The notes under the pieces were generated by a model that saw only the letters and a list, made by a program, of their open reading frames with translations, was not told the DNA's origin and searched no databases. Made by a program: the position numbers and the translations under genes. Of a DNA stretch of 64,000 nt, positions 46,818 to 58,149 are shown piece after piece (position 1 is the first letter of the stretch; every line of letters begins with the position of its first letter). The stretch lies in NCBI GenBank assembly GCA_025201845.1, contig MU603957.1:94986-158985 (forward strand), written 5' to 3'. The stretch comes from Martensiomyces pterosporus. Its lineage: Eukaryota > Kickxellomycota > Kickxellomycetes > Kickxellales > Kickxellaceae.

Positions 46818-47716
46818 CTTGCAAGGAAAGAAAGAGCGCAACTAAACCCCCGGCCAAGTGGAAAAAGTCTGGTAATTATATAGAAAGTACTAACACACCA
46901 ACAGAAAGAGTATTCGCAGTGTGTACGGCTTTTTTGGCGCCTCGTGGAGAAGGTTCAACACAGGGCTGTTACAGAGTATGAAAAAAAAGGTGTATATGAT
47001 GTGTATGGAAGAGAGCTGCTTGCAGGTCTGCTGAGAAGAGAAAGCGAAGTAGAGTACTGGGAATTGCTCTAAAGAAAAAGGGGGGGCTTCTTTTCCAGAG
47101 AAACGAGGAGCGGGCAGCGGAGTAGTAAACGAAAACACACTGCGTGATGCTGTAATAAAATTTTTCTAGCTGTACACGCAGACGCCTGTAGTGCGCTGGG
47201 ATGTCCCTACAAGAAAGAGGACTGCTCTGTTGGCGTGCGTGTGCTATTTACCGCCGTAAACGCAAATATTGCGGATATGCAGTAGGCAGCGGCGGGTTTG
47301 GCAGGGCTGACGGGGGTGGGCACGGAAATGGCGTGTTTATGTGTCGGAGAGGGCAAGGAGTGCGTCTAAATTCAGCCAAGGGTGCGAATGAGCTTGAAGA
47401 GAGGAGGAAGAAGGGTGCTTTTCTAAGCAGTGGGCCGCCAAGCTCTTGTGGACATGCTGCTCCCGGCACTCCGTGGTTTGGGGGGAGGGCGGCGAGGCAG
47501 ACGACCTGGAGAAATCGCAGGCTTTCCGGGCAGCAGCGGCCAGGCAGATCACGGCGCTTGGCAGAAGCTTGAGCGTGTGGCTTGCCGTTCCAGACATGAC
47601 TCCCATTCCTGCACATATGACTCTGCCGGCTGACGCAAGCTGATGACGCCTGCTTCCACCAGGGCTTGCTGCCTAGACACCCGTGTCCCCCGACACCCAT
47701 GTCCCCCAACATCCTC
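46818..47716. other. Intergenic region: SVF1 upstream, tyrosinase 1 3' flank
   Basis: About 900 bp. AT-rich TAAAATTTTTC at 47156-47166 lies about 340 bp upstream of SVF1. The frames on either strand (up to 165 codons) lack homology. No RNA gene. Confidence 0.5.
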
Positions 47717-48937
47717 CTAGAGCAGCGGCGTGTATCCCGCCGCATTCATTTCGCGGACAAACTCCCTCGACTCCCCGACGACGCGCAGCACTTGGCTCCT
47801 GTCATACCCATGCATTGATATCCACTCGTCAGGCAAGGCAGCGGGCAGGGGAATGCGCAGCGAATGCAGCGGCTGCAAAGGCAGTGGTGGTGTGGGTCTT
47901 GGCAGCAATGGCCAGTGGTTGGACCCTGCCTTGGCCTCCACGCCGGGAAACCACTTCCTGAGCAGCGCTTCCGGGAGGCTGGCAGCCATGTTATCCTGTA
48001 CAGCCGCGTCCACGGCCTGCTGCTCCTGGCGTTTCCGAGCCATGTCGCTGCTGCCCGGTACAAGGCGGCTCCCAGTATACCTGTAGCACATCTTGCCCCA
48101 GCCGAGGCGCATCACCGATTCCACGGTTTCGCTGTAAAACACGACCAGCGACTTCAGCGTCACCTCGCCCTCGCCCTCAGACCCCGGCCCGTCCATCGTC
48201 ATCTGGTGGCCCCTCTCCTGCCACGCTGCCCACAAACTATCAACAAAGGCGTGGTGCACCATGAACGCAAAGTCATTTGTACTTGTCCTTGTGGCCATGT
48301 CCCCTCCAAGGCCCACATGCGCCGCGCCATGCACGGTGAACTCAATGTCCGGTCTAAATTTTGCCATGCTGTCGTCTCTCTGCAGCACCGAGCTAATGTA
48401 CTCTGCTGAGTACCAGGGGTTGATGGACGACCCGTTGCTGAACGCCCGCCCCAGGCAGTGGGACTCGGGGTACTCCATCGTCCACCCGCCCTGAACTCCG
48501 TCGGAAACACACCCCTGTGCCCCTTGGCCGTTGCCGCCCAGGTACTCTGAGCTGAGCACTGGGGATTTGGCGGGGCTGCGGTAGTCGCGGAACTCGTCCC
48601 AGTATGGCAAGAAGAACCGCTGGTTGAATTTTTGGCCTGTGGATTCAAAGTCCTGCAGGAAGCGGCGATGAAACGGCAAGAACTGCGAGGTCCCGTGGAT
48701 CTGGGAGAAGTGCTCGGTGTGGATATAGGAGAACCACTTGAACCACCCCTCGCGCTGCATCCACGATAGGGTGCTCTGCACCATGCCCCATTCTTCGGCG
48801 GTGAGGTCCAGGATCTCCTTGCGCTCAGTTATGCTCTTGCAGCGCGCTATATCCACAGCTCTTGCGCCCGTCACCACAGTAGCTATCACGGATGCTGCAA
48901 CCAGTGCTGTCCTGATGCCAGCTGAGAAAGGCTTCAT
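47717..48937 (-). CDS. Secreted tyrosinase (type 3 copper oxidase), paralog 1
   Basis: A 406-aa protein with a signal peptide of about 27 residues (MKPFSAGIRTALVAASVIATV). The CuA site appears in HTEHFSQIHGTSQFLPFHRRFLQDFE (about residues 72-97). CuB appears as HGAAHVGLGGDM (about 204-215) and FMVHHAFVDSLWAAW (about 226-240). Tyrosinases hydroxylate phenols and oxidise catechols to quinones, giving melanin or cross-linked wall material. No membrane anchor is seen, so the protein is probably secreted. A basic MARKRQEQ segment follows the core, then a Pro/Leu-rich linker and a C-terminal block DEWISMHGYD also present in the neighbour. It is head-to-head with paralog 2. The start at 48937 was chosen because it yields the signal peptide. 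Confidence 0.93.
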   Translation of the reverse strand: MKPFSAGIRTALVAASVIATVVTGARAVDIARCKSITERKEILDLTAEEWGMVQSTLSWMQREGWFKWFSYIHTEHFSQIHGTSQFLPFHRRFLQDFESTGQKFNQRFFLPYWDEFRDYRSPAKSPVLSSEYLGGNGQGAQGCVSDGVQGGWTMEYPESHCLGRAFSNGSSINPWYSAEYISSVLQRDDSMAKFRPDIEFTVHGAAHVGLGGDMATRTSTNDFAFMVHHAFVDSLWAAWQERGHQMTMDGPGSEGEGEVTLKSLVVFYSETVESVMRLGWGKMCYRYTGSRLVPGSSDMARKRQEQQAVDAAVQDNMAASLPEALLRKWFPGVEAKAGSNHWPLLPRPTPPLPLQPLHSLRIPLPAALPDEWISMHGYDRSQVLRVVGESREFVREMNAAGYTPLL

Positions 48938-49820
48938 AATCGGAGTGTTGCCGGGAAAATGTGTGTGTAGTCTGAGAAGGAGGAAGGGCACAGCAGCGCG
49001 CTGCATCGTTGCTGAAAAGGGCAGAGCGTAGACATCTGTCTTGTAGCATTTTGGCTCTCTCGTCGCGAGCCCTCCGGTGTTGACGTTGGTCGGCTGCTTG
49101 CCTATCCTCAACACCAAACAGGCACAAACCCAAGCATGTAGGCTGCAGTAGCCAAGCCATTGTGTATGTTTGCAGGCCAGGCGAGTGAGTGCCAATGCTA
49201 GCCTTACTTCTGGCCCCAAAACGTTGACAAGCCCCGCCCTCGCGATCGTAGCTTGGCCATTTCAACGAAGGGGTGAGCTGGCAGTAGAGGCCTGGTGTTC
49301 TTTCAAATTAGCACCTGCCCCAGTCAATGATGCGACAGAGACAGGCGACGCCGGTCCGAGGTGAGGCCGGAGCCTGGCAAAGTGTGTTACAAGCAGCATG
49401 CACTTTTCTATGGCCAGCACTTCAAAATCCAGCTATTAAATGCTGATCAAACAATGATGACACTAAGCCCAGAGGCATGTGCGTCTGATTGTTCTAAACA
49501 TTTCCGCATCCAAGACCTCTAGAGCGGTTGATACATATACGGCAATATTTATTTGGAACAACGCCAGGCTGGATTTCATAATAGTGCAGCACTAGTCTAG
49601 ACGAGTGTGCACCTCGGCAGCTCGAACACGCAAGCCATTTATCAGCCTGCTGCTCCTGTTTTTTCAGAACAGCCTGCTATCCTTCTCCTTCTCCTCCTCC
49701 TCTCTTGCTTTCGTCTTCACTATCTATGGCTGCTGTCTTGTTGCATGTGTTAGCAAAATAATAGCTAATAACAAAACCTTACACTACCCGCTCCACTTCA
49801 CGAACGTACAAAAAAAAAAA
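48938..49820. promoter_or_regulatory. Shared intergenic region between the divergent tyrosinase genes
   Basis: 883 bp between the two start codons. It must hold both promoters and perhaps shared control sites. AT-rich TATA-like ATACATATACGG is near 49531, and a run of 11 A directly precedes the paralog 2 ATG. No other gene. Confidence 0.55.
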
Positions 49821-51206
49821 ATGGCAAAGCTCGTACTGATGCTCGCGACACTCGTCGTCGCAGCCACACTGAGCAGTACTGCTCTTGGACAGGAGAGTCC
49901 TGCACAGTGCACGGACATAAGGGTCCGCAAATCTGCACACTCGCTGTCGCCGGACGAGTGGCAGAGCATCCACGACGTTATCTCCAAGATGAACTCGGAT
50001 GGGCAATTTGATCGGTTTGCCAGCACACACCAAAATGTCTTTGGCAACGTGCACGGCAAGTCCGCCTTCTTCCCCTTCCACCGCCGCTTCGTCCTCGAGT
50101 TCGAGAACCTGGGCCGCCAGATCGACGCCAACTTCACCATCCCCTACTGGGACACGACCCGCGAGTACAGGAACCCAGCCTCCAGCCCAATTCTGCAAGA
50201 GGACACGCTGGGCGGGAACGGCGAGGGACCCGGCAGCTGCCTGACCACCGGCATCCAGGCCAACTGGGAGATGGGGTTCCCCAGCCAGCACTGCCTGCGC
50301 CGCAGATTCACGATGCAGCCCTGGGCGCCACCCGAGCTCATCTCCTCGTTCATCCAAAGAGACAGGGTGCTGGCTGACTTCCGCGAGCACATCGAGTTCA
50401 GCATCCACGGGTCAGCGCATATTGGTTTGGGCGGCGATGCCGCGACTCCCTATGCGCCAACCGATTTTTTCTTCCAGATGCACCATGCCAATCTTGACCG
50501 CCTGTGGTGGGTGTGGCAGAACGCGCAGGGCGACATCTTCAACTACAATGGCCCTGGCCAGCACGGCCAGGAGGCCACTCTCGACGACCAGATCCCGCAG
50601 GACGATGCTGTCGATTTTGGCAATGCGCCGGTCAGATCTGTCATGGTCCTCGGGTACAATGGCGTCTGCTACGCATACGACAGTGCGCCGCCGCCGCCAA
50701 CCAGATACCCATCCGATGCGCCTGACCGCCTGTCAAACCTGGGCAGCCATTGGCAGCCATTGGAGTCAGAGCAGACTGTGCGAGTTCTTCACACACCATC
50801 ATCGCCGCCTACGTCGCATAGCCAGGACAGCATCCAGGCTGCACCGCTGTACTTTTCAGGGTCGTCGAACCTAGCAGGCCATGCATTGGAGGCATCGGGA
50901 ATACGCAGGTCGCTGAGCAGCACCATGCTGGGCGTGTACTTCCCGAAGCTGTCCTCCATAGCCACTACCCCCAAGGCTCGGGCAGCCAAAATGGCAGCAT
51001 GCCCCATGTGCAGCAATGGCGCTGTGCTGCACAAGAACAAGCGCGAGAAGGCCAGAAAAAGGAGAAAGATTGCGTACCCAGGGAGACTATCACATGCCTG
51101 GATCAAGATGCACGGGTTCGACCCAATTCGGGTTGAGGAGTTCCACAGAGAAATGTGCCACCTGGTCGCACTGCTAAACAACAGCACATATGTGTCTCCC
51201 TACTAG
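49821..51206 (+). CDS. Secreted tyrosinase, paralog 2
   Basis: A 461-aa protein with a clear signal peptide (residues 1-23, MAKLVLMLATLVVAATLSST). CuA: THQNVFGNVHGKSAFFPFHRRF (about residues 69-90). CuB: SIHGSAHIGLGGDA (about 195-208) and FFQMHHANLDRLWWVW (about 216-231). DATT-type spacing and the YWDTTREYRNPASSPIL segment are shared with paralog 1. The C-terminal third has a low-complexity linker, a CPMCSNG pair of cysteines, a very basic KNKREKARKRRK segment (about 405-416) and the shared end block HAWIKMHGFDPIRVEEF. Many fungal tyrosinases are held inactive by a C-terminal domain removed by proteolysis; the dibasic segment could be the cleavage site. It is head-to-head with paralog 1. Confidence 0.93.
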   Translation: MAKLVLMLATLVVAATLSSTALGQESPAQCTDIRVRKSAHSLSPDEWQSIHDVISKMNSDGQFDRFASTHQNVFGNVHGKSAFFPFHRRFVLEFENLGRQIDANFTIPYWDTTREYRNPASSPILQEDTLGGNGEGPGSCLTTGIQANWEMGFPSQHCLRRRFTMQPWAPPELISSFIQRDRVLADFREHIEFSIHGSAHIGLGGDAATPYAPTDFFFQMHHANLDRLWWVWQNAQGDIFNYNGPGQHGQEATLDDQIPQDDAVDFGNAPVRSVMVLGYNGVCYAYDSAPPPPTRYPSDAPDRLSNLGSHWQPLESEQTVRVLHTPSSPPTSHSQDSIQAAPLYFSGSSNLAGHALEASGIRRSLSSTMLGVYFPKLSSIATTPKARAAKMAACPMCSNGAVLHKNKREKARKRRKIAYPGRLSHAWIKMHGFDPIRVEEFHREMCHLVALLNNSTYVSPY

Positions 51207-52160
51207 CCTGGGGCATGCGCGCTGCGTACTTCACTTGCTCCACTTACGCCTCTATTGGTCCTTTCAGCTGACAGCAACCACAAAAATAAAACTGTACCTG
51301 GCTGTCGCGGCACTGGGGTGGTGCATGGCACTGATGCCACAATATATGTATGCACTAGTGCATACCCACTCCCCCATCCATCCAGCCCAGCAGAGCAGGA
51401 GATGCAATATGAGAATGGGCAAATTCAGGAACGAAGGCAGCGCCTGCTGCGGGTCTCTCCAGGTGCACTCCTGAGAAAGCGTGTGTGACAGCAGCAGCGA
51501 AGGGCGTCTTTTGTTTTGAAGCACATGCCGTCGCTGTCAGCAAACTTTTCCGTTTTGTTGCCAGATCGACTGCAGAAGGCAAATCCCCTTTGGTGTGGTG
51601 ACTTTTCTCAAGCGCAAAACACGGCATGCGGCATGTGCTGCTGCCATTCTCTCTCGACTGAATGCTGTGCAACCGCTGCCAGCGAGCATAAACACCCACG
51701 CCCACAGCAAACAGTTCAGGCAATAGAGGCCCTCCGTGCACTGTGGCTCTAGCGCGCACATGTCCCTCGCCCCCAAGTACATGCTGTGACTTTGGAAGGC
51801 AGAGGGAGGGGATATAGGGCAACTGGAGATTGCTGATTGGCTGGAGACGCACGCCGCTGCTGTCTTGCGGAGCGCATTTTGGAGCCTGCAAGCCCTTCGC
51901 ACACACATTGGGCTCAAGGGCCGCTGCCGTGTGCGCCTTGACCATGCAATTCGGGAGACCTTCATCATAAGGGCAAAAGCGCCTTGTAGCAGTCGCCCCG
52001 CACAGAGCGCACCTCCCCCACCCCCTCTTCCCCTCCCTTCTCTGATAGACAGTATTTGATATCCTACCTAGCCAGCTTGCCACAGCTTTTCCTATTGTAC
52101 TCGAGACTCGCTATTTCTCTCGTACAGCTTGCGCTTTTTCTGGGCGGACAAATTTCGCAA
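51207..52160. other. Intergenic region between tyrosinase 2 and the lipase
   Basis: About 950 bp. AATAAAACTG near 51284 is a likely polyadenylation signal of the tyrosinase. A 242-codon open frame exists on the minus strand (51355-52083) but begins without ATG and has no similarity. The CT-rich stretch at 52010-52060 is probably the lipase leader. Confidence 0.5.
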
Positions 52161-55100
52161 ATGAGCCAACCAAGCAGTGCAGACATGCTGCACGAAGCTG
52201 CCAGCATGCAGCCGCTTATAGCACCGAGGCTAACACGGGGCAGCGGCGGGTACGATAGCAGCGACAGTGGTAGCGACAGTGGTAGCGACAGCGGCGGCAG
52301 CCTACGTAGCAGGATGGGATTGGATGACAGCGACGCAATGCCCGCAGAGGACACCCGGAACAGGGGCAGAAGCAGAAGCAGAAGCAGAAAGCCAGGGCAT
52401 GAGCGGCTCCTTGCAGGCAAGCTTTCCAACAGCGAGAAAGACAGGCAAATTCATCACTGGCGTAGCCGCCCTCCGCTACTGCCACAAAGAGTAGCCACCC
52501 TTGTCTCCACAATGTCGGAGGCAACAAGGTTGAGCCTGGAGGTTACTGCGCTTTTCTGGGAAGCTGTGTTCGAGACAATCGCCGAGAGCACCACCAGCGG
52601 ACTCTGGCTGGGGTCGGCCGCATGGGAGGAGGCCAAATCCATCACGCTCGCCTGCGCCGGCATCCTCTCCCCTCTTTCCTCGCTCAACCCACGCATCGTC
52701 TCGCGCATTGTCAGCACATCGACAGCTGCCGGGTACTCGGTGGTCAACCAATCCCTGTCAGCAGCAGAGAATCTGCTGGAGGGAGGGTTCACATTGTACA
52801 CAAGAGCGGTAAACATGGGGCTGCACGCGGCGGGCGAATACGTGCGTTTTATTGATGCCATTTTTGGCTCTACTGACACATCACGGGTGCTTGCTTCGTT
52901 TGTTCACATGTGCCGAAGAGAAGCTGTCGAAAAAAACCCAGAGATCCGTGCGCTTTTGAGCGAGCACGGACTCGTGGGCTTTGTCAGCCAGGTGGTCAAA
53001 ACTATCGTCGCCTGGACCTGCCTCCAAGTCGTGAACCACGGGCGCCCAAGGTCGTACAGGCTGGAGCTCGTTTACACGAACGTCTCTTCGGGCACAGAGT
53101 TTTGCGCCCGCAGGTTTATCGACGGCAGTGGCAGACCGATGCCTGGAAAATCGTCGCTGCGCACGCCCGAGCGCAGATCAGTGGCTCCCTCGCCTTTGGA
53201 GCTCTCGCCACACACGCCCGCTGCTGCCGTGTCGGCTGCGCACGAGCATTTGCACCCACCCGTGCTGCCGCTGCCGCCGATAAGCGGCGCTGCTGCAAAC
53301 CCACAGCCGCAGCTGCCAGCCAATACGGGTATGCAGATTCATATGGGAGTGCAGACCCGTGGAGAGCCGCATCACGAGCAAACGGCAAGTCACAGGCGCA
53401 TGCCAGAGGTATTCTCAGATGGCAGCATGGGCACTGATGCAGAGGACGACGTCTATTATGCACTCAGCGATCAGGAGGTCTCTCACAGAGATCCCGAATG
53501 GGACCGGAGGTTGATGGAGGCACTGAGAAACTTGTCCATTCGCGCGGAAAGGCAAAATGCCGCCGCCGCCGCCGCTGCTGCTGCTGCTGCCGCCGTTGCT
53601 GCTGATCAAAACACGAGCAGCAGAAAGAACAGCAGCAACGATGGTGGGAAAGGTGATGGCGATACATGTGATCGGCTGCATTCGCAAGAACACAGGAAGG
53701 CGAACGAGGAGGAGAAAATGAAGGTGACGCAACGAATAAAGTCGCTGTGGAATTCTATTCCACTCATCCACAAGAGAGCTGTCGATGAGGAGCATGGCAG
53801 CGACGACAGTAGCAGTACTCCAAGCAGCCCTGATTCGTCGTCGTCTTCCTCGCTGCCACTGTCGCTCAACAGAGTGAGGGAATTCCCGGCATTTGAGTCT
53901 GCACCAGCCAGCCTGATATCGTCGCCCCAATTCCCTGTGACTCCGGATGTCGGCCCCTCAGTGTGTGTCCATGGAGCAAGCGTTGCGATGTATGACAACA
54001 CAGCACCGGCGGCCTCCAGCCAACAAGTGCATATGGCACCAACCTTTGCCAACAACAGCCAAGTTTCCTGCCAGCAGCAGCAGCAGCATTTGGAGCAGGA
54101 CCTGTCAGAGCTCCCTCTCCTCGACGGAATACCGCCAGTCATGCCCGATATCTCGGCGTGCACTGCGCCGACGGGCTCCAAATGGCTTCAGCAGGAGTTC
54201 CCTCGCAAGCCACTGCTGTTCAATCTGGCCCGGTTCATTTCCATCGCATCATCGGCTTACGGGCGCAGCTTCATGCAGGTCCTGGGACTGGACCACGGCG
54301 TGATAGACGCGCGAGCACTGATCGACGAGTTTGGCGATTTTGAGGTCAGGGGCGACTCTGATGGCGGCGCCAGCAACAGGACGTCGCGATCGCCCAGCCT
54401 GGGTCCAGCCGATGCTAGCATAAGTCCTGGTCTGGCACCTGCACATTCTGGCAATGGGCTGCCTGCTGCCACCAGACAGAGCACAGGCAGTAGTCCTCAG
54501 GAGTCGCCGCGTCTTGGACGGAACCCAAGCCTGACAAAGCTTCCGCGTGCACAGCCTATGAGCTCCTACCACACGCACTCGGCCTACAACCCATCTCGCC
54601 CCGGCTCTCAGCGGCAGTATGAGCGCAGGCACTTTAGGTCCCCGCGTCCCGAGACGCCTGGTGGCCACCGCTCGCTTGCCCGTCGCCCGCCGTTGCGGCG
54701 CAACCACCACCGCAGACGGCCAGTGACTGAGCATCCAAACCACTTCTGCTTCTCGCAGCACACGGGAATCCCGCTCAGCGACCTGCTCTTCTCGTCGTAT
54801 GTGCCGCCTATTGTGCCTGGCGTGTCCAAGTCCGCCAGCGTGCGTGCATCGGCTGTTGAGCGCAGGCTGCGGCACAAGCAGTCGTCTAGCCATGCAAGGG
54901 GTCTCAGTGGCAAGAAATCTCGCGGGTCCTTAGCGAGTGGTGCCACGGCCAAGCCATCCGAGCAGACGCTGAAACCCAACAGCCACGGCTCCAGGGCTAG
55001 CTTGGCGGCCGATGACCCGGCGCAACCAGCTGCAAGTAGTGCTGTGGAACCGAGCAAGGGCTGGATGTCGAGCATCCCGATTGTTGGATCTATATACGAT

Positions 55101-56547
55101 AGCATGCCGTCGCCCATGAGCGCTCTGTCTGCTGTACCTGTGATACCTGGAGTTGTCTCGCGCATGCTTCGCAAGCCCTCGGTCATCGAGCTGTCGAAAG
55201 CAAAGCCAACTCACAAGGAAGGCGAGCAGCAGCCGACGCCAAGCGCGAGGAAGCAAGGGTCCGCCGCTCCGGCAGGCGAACCAACCCTGAGCCAGTTCCG
55301 CCGGTTCGACAAGATCCGCCAGCGCCTAGTCTACCGCAACCCATCGATCCATGCCCTGGTCCACTACATTGCTGTTGACCACGCAACCAGATCCGTTGTG
55401 CTCGCTTGTCGCGGCACCCTGGGCATCTCGGACCTGTTCATCGACATGATCTGTGAGTACGAGACCATACATTTGCCCGGCCATCCGGCGACAAAGGGCG
55501 AGAGCGAGTACAGGGTCCACTCGGGCATGTGGGACTCGGCATTGCTTCTAGCTGATCAATCGTCGGAGGTGTTCAAGGAGGTGGCCGAGGCTTTGCGTCT
55601 CTACCCTGAGTACGGCCTGGTGTTAACCGGCCACTCCTTGGGCGGGGGTGTCGCATCCCTGCTCACGCTTCTGTGGTCGCAGCCCCTGTTTACACACGAG
55701 GACGAAGCACCCGCATCGGCTGCTGTGGCACCGACACCTGGGTCGAGCGTAGGCAGCAACAGGCAGTTTGCAACGACTGAGGCATTTGGGCTGGTGAGTC
55801 CGCGGCCCATCCACTGCTTCAGCTTCGGCAGCCCGTGCTCGACCAACGCCGCCTTGTCGCACTATTGCCGTGGGCTGGTTACGTCGGTGGCCAACACTGA
55901 CGACTTTGTCTCGTTTTTGTCTGTTGGTGCATGCGTCGATATCCTCAACATCTCGGCTGTTCTTAGCCGAGAACGGGGAGTGGCTGAGAAGGTTGTGCGC
56001 AAATTCTTGTCGTCTCAAAGGAGCAAGCTCAGCAAGAGGTTCCGCCTGTTTGACTTTGACTTTTCAAAGCTGCGCGCCTACGCTTATGACGACGATGGCG
56101 ACAGCGACAGCGACGACGACGGCGAAAAATCCGGTGAGCACGGCGAGGCAGTCGATGCTGGCGGTAGTGATGGCGATGGGGCTCCACCAAGCGGAAACAG
56201 CACATCTGCTCAGCAGCCTTCCCCGAGCAGCGGCTACTGGTGGAGCCGCAAGACCACCGAGAGCAATGCGCGCAAGGGCACATCGTCTCCGGACTCGAAC
56301 AGCAGCACGTCGTCTTCGTCTCCCTCATCGTCGCACCCCTCAAAGAGGCGCAAGAAGAGCGATGGTAGTCGGTCAAAGAGCAAAGAGAACCTGGACGACT
56401 GGCACTGGTCCCTTATCAAGACCCTGCGTGCGAGCATGGACAGCGAGAAGCTCTACCCGCCTGGCGACGTCTTTGTCCTGGCGTCTCCCGGCGATGAGGA
56501 GGCAGCCGACAAGCAGTTCCCGCTAATGGACGACAGGGAGCGCGAAA

Positions 56548-56582
<35 letters not shown>

Positions 56583-56786
56583 GCCAACAACAGCGACAGC
56601 AGCGCTGCAAAGGCAAAGGACCAGGAGCCAGCCAAGGAATCCCTGCCGGTCGGCCTATTCTACTGCCCTGATGTCGCCGAGCGGTTCTCGGAGCTTCGCT
56701 TCACTAGAAGCATGATAGCACATCACCTGCCGTCGACATACGAGCGCAAAATCTCGGCGCTAATCCACGAAACTCTGTACAACTAG
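52161..56786 (+). CDS. Giant class 3 lipase (diacylglycerol lipase-like)
   Basis: A 1541-aa protein. The alpha/beta-hydrolase lipase-3 domain lies at about residues 1050-1300: HYIAVDHATRSVVLACRGTLG, the nucleophile elbow LVLTGHSLGGGVASLL (Ser at about 1158), the Asp/His region CFSFGSPC, VANTDDFVSFLSV. This layout resembles sn-1-specific diacylglycerol lipases. The N-terminal 330 residues contain hydrophobic helices (about 120-200). Long Ser/Pro/Gln/His-rich disordered regions and an Asp/Ser-rich insertion in the C-terminus (about 1310-1430) enlarge it well beyond the usual lipase. Substrate is presumed to be diacylglycerol or a glycerophospholipid at a membrane. The ATG at 52161 (MSQPSSADML) is the first in frame; the 35 open codons before it begin with TTG. 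Confidence 0.88.
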
Positions 56787-56931
56787 AATTGCGTGTATCC
56801 CCACCATTGCCATTATTTTCAACCTTTTGTAACAACATGCAGAACAGGCATTTCGCTTTAATATACTATAAACCAGCAGGACGGCGTGGGTAAAGACTGA
56901 CTGAAAATGAAGCATTTGGCTGTGGCATCGC

Positions 56932-57825
56932 TTAGTTCTTGGCAGGTGCATCCGAGCCCTGCCCAGGCGCCTTCTCTGAGACCTGCTCTTGAGCAGCAGG
57001 CGCAGCAGCAGGCTGAGCAGGGGCGGCTTCGGCGCTGCGGTAAGGGGGAGGGGGAGGAGCCGAGGTGCTAGAGCCAGCACCGGGGGGAGGGGGAATAGGG
57101 ATCTTTCCAAACAGGGGCTCGCCCTGGGCACGCTTCCTCTCGGCAATCTGACGCGCGTCGTTGTGGAGCTGGATAGCCGAGTTGTACGCATCCTTGACGG
57201 TGAAGATGGCGCGCTGGCCAGTAGGGTGGCTCTGGATCTTGGCGTATGCATCCTGAGCACGCTTGGTGATGTTGAACTTGTTGTCCCACTGCGTCAGGTA
57301 GTCAGAGACCTTGTACTGGCTGTCCAGGGCTCTGGTCTGCTCCTGGGCACGGTGGGTGACGCGGTACTTGGCATCGAACTCGGACGCACGGTTGACGACA
57401 TGCTCGCCCAGAAGGTAGCCCGAGGCAAGCAGCTCGTGGACGATGTACAGCGCAGGCTTGCCAGAGTAGTCAGGCGCTGAGCCGGCCGCTGCCGGCTGCT
57501 GCTGCTGGGGAACGTCGCGGGTGCCCGAGGGAGGGGTGGACGGAGCAGCATCGGGGAACAGGGGGGATACGTGAATGGCCTCGTAGTTGATAAGCGCATT
57601 GGACAGCAGAAGCGCAGTCTTGGCAGACTCGGCGCTGCTGAACTTTAGAAGTGCGCTCTGGGTTCCGCTCTCTGTCTTCCTGAGCTCCAGCGACTCGATG
57701 GTTCCACAGAACACAAAGAAGTCGCGGACGGTGGTCTCCGTTGCGCTCAAGGCGATGCCATCTACCACGACAAAGGCGTGGTCAGGGGTGGCGGGGATTG
57801 GTGTAGTCCAGTTGACGCTAACCAT
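56932..57825 (-). CDS. Vip1-like RRM protein
   Basis: A 297-aa protein. The N-terminal RRM (about residues 16-90: ETTVRDFFVFCGTIESLELR, SALLKFSSAESAKTALLLSNA) matches fission yeast Vip1, and the middle HELLASGYLLGEHVVNRASEFD with repeated coiled segments also matches. The C-terminal 60 residues are Pro/Ala-rich. Vip1 family proteins are RNA-binding proteins of uncertain function; they were first noted as p53-related-antigen proteins. Codon bias is strong, suggesting abundance. The start at 57825 directly precedes the RRM. Confidence 0.9.
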   Translation of the reverse strand: MVSVNWTTPIPATPDHAFVVVDGIALSATETTVRDFFVFCGTIESLELRKTESGTQSALLKFSSAESAKTALLLSNALINYEAIHVSPLFPDAAPSTPPSGTRDVPQQQQPAAAGSAPDYSGKPALYIVHELLASGYLLGEHVVNRASEFDAKYRVTHRAQEQTRALDSQYKVSDYLTQWDNKFNITKRAQDAYAKIQSHPTGQRAIFTVKDAYNSAIQLHNDARQIAERKRAQGEPLFGKIPIPPPPGAGSSTSAPPPPPYRSAEAAPAQPAAAPAAQEQVSEKAPGQGSDAPAKN

Positions 57826-58149
57826 GGCTGTGCACTTGGAAAGGCAAAGTATTTATGTACGCTGAAGAAGCAGTAAGTAAACAAAAATAGTGTGGAGAAG
57901 AGAAAAGCTGGGTGTGGGCCTTTTGAGCGCCGTCACCTCTCGTCTATATATGGGGGATTCTCTGCAATGCAAGCACGCCAAGACGCGCATGGACTTGCAT
58001 GTGGTGTGACATGCCCTCATCCTCAAGGCGGAGCGGGCACAAGATGAACTGTCTGGCTGCGTGCCAAGCCATGGGGGCAAATAGGCGAGCGAACACAGAC
58101 TGCAGCGCTGCGGGTGCTTTATTTCACATGAAAGCCACACAGGGGCCGC
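57826..58149. other. Region between Vip1-like and CIA30 genes
   Basis: 324 bp forming the Vip1-like upstream region and the CIA30 3' flank. TCTATATATGGGGG near 57945-57955 contains a TATATA run that could be a TATA box for Vip1 (read on minus as CATATATAGA), about 120 bp upstream of its start. Confidence 0.5.

Noticed and set aside
45585..46883. 432-codon plus-strand frame opposite SVF1
   Set aside because: Antisense shadow; the minus strand encodes a full Svf1 protein.
51355..52083. 242-codon minus-strand frame between tyrosinase 2 and the lipase
   Set aside because: Begins with GTG rather than ATG, has no codon bias or similarity, and crosses the presumed lipase leader.
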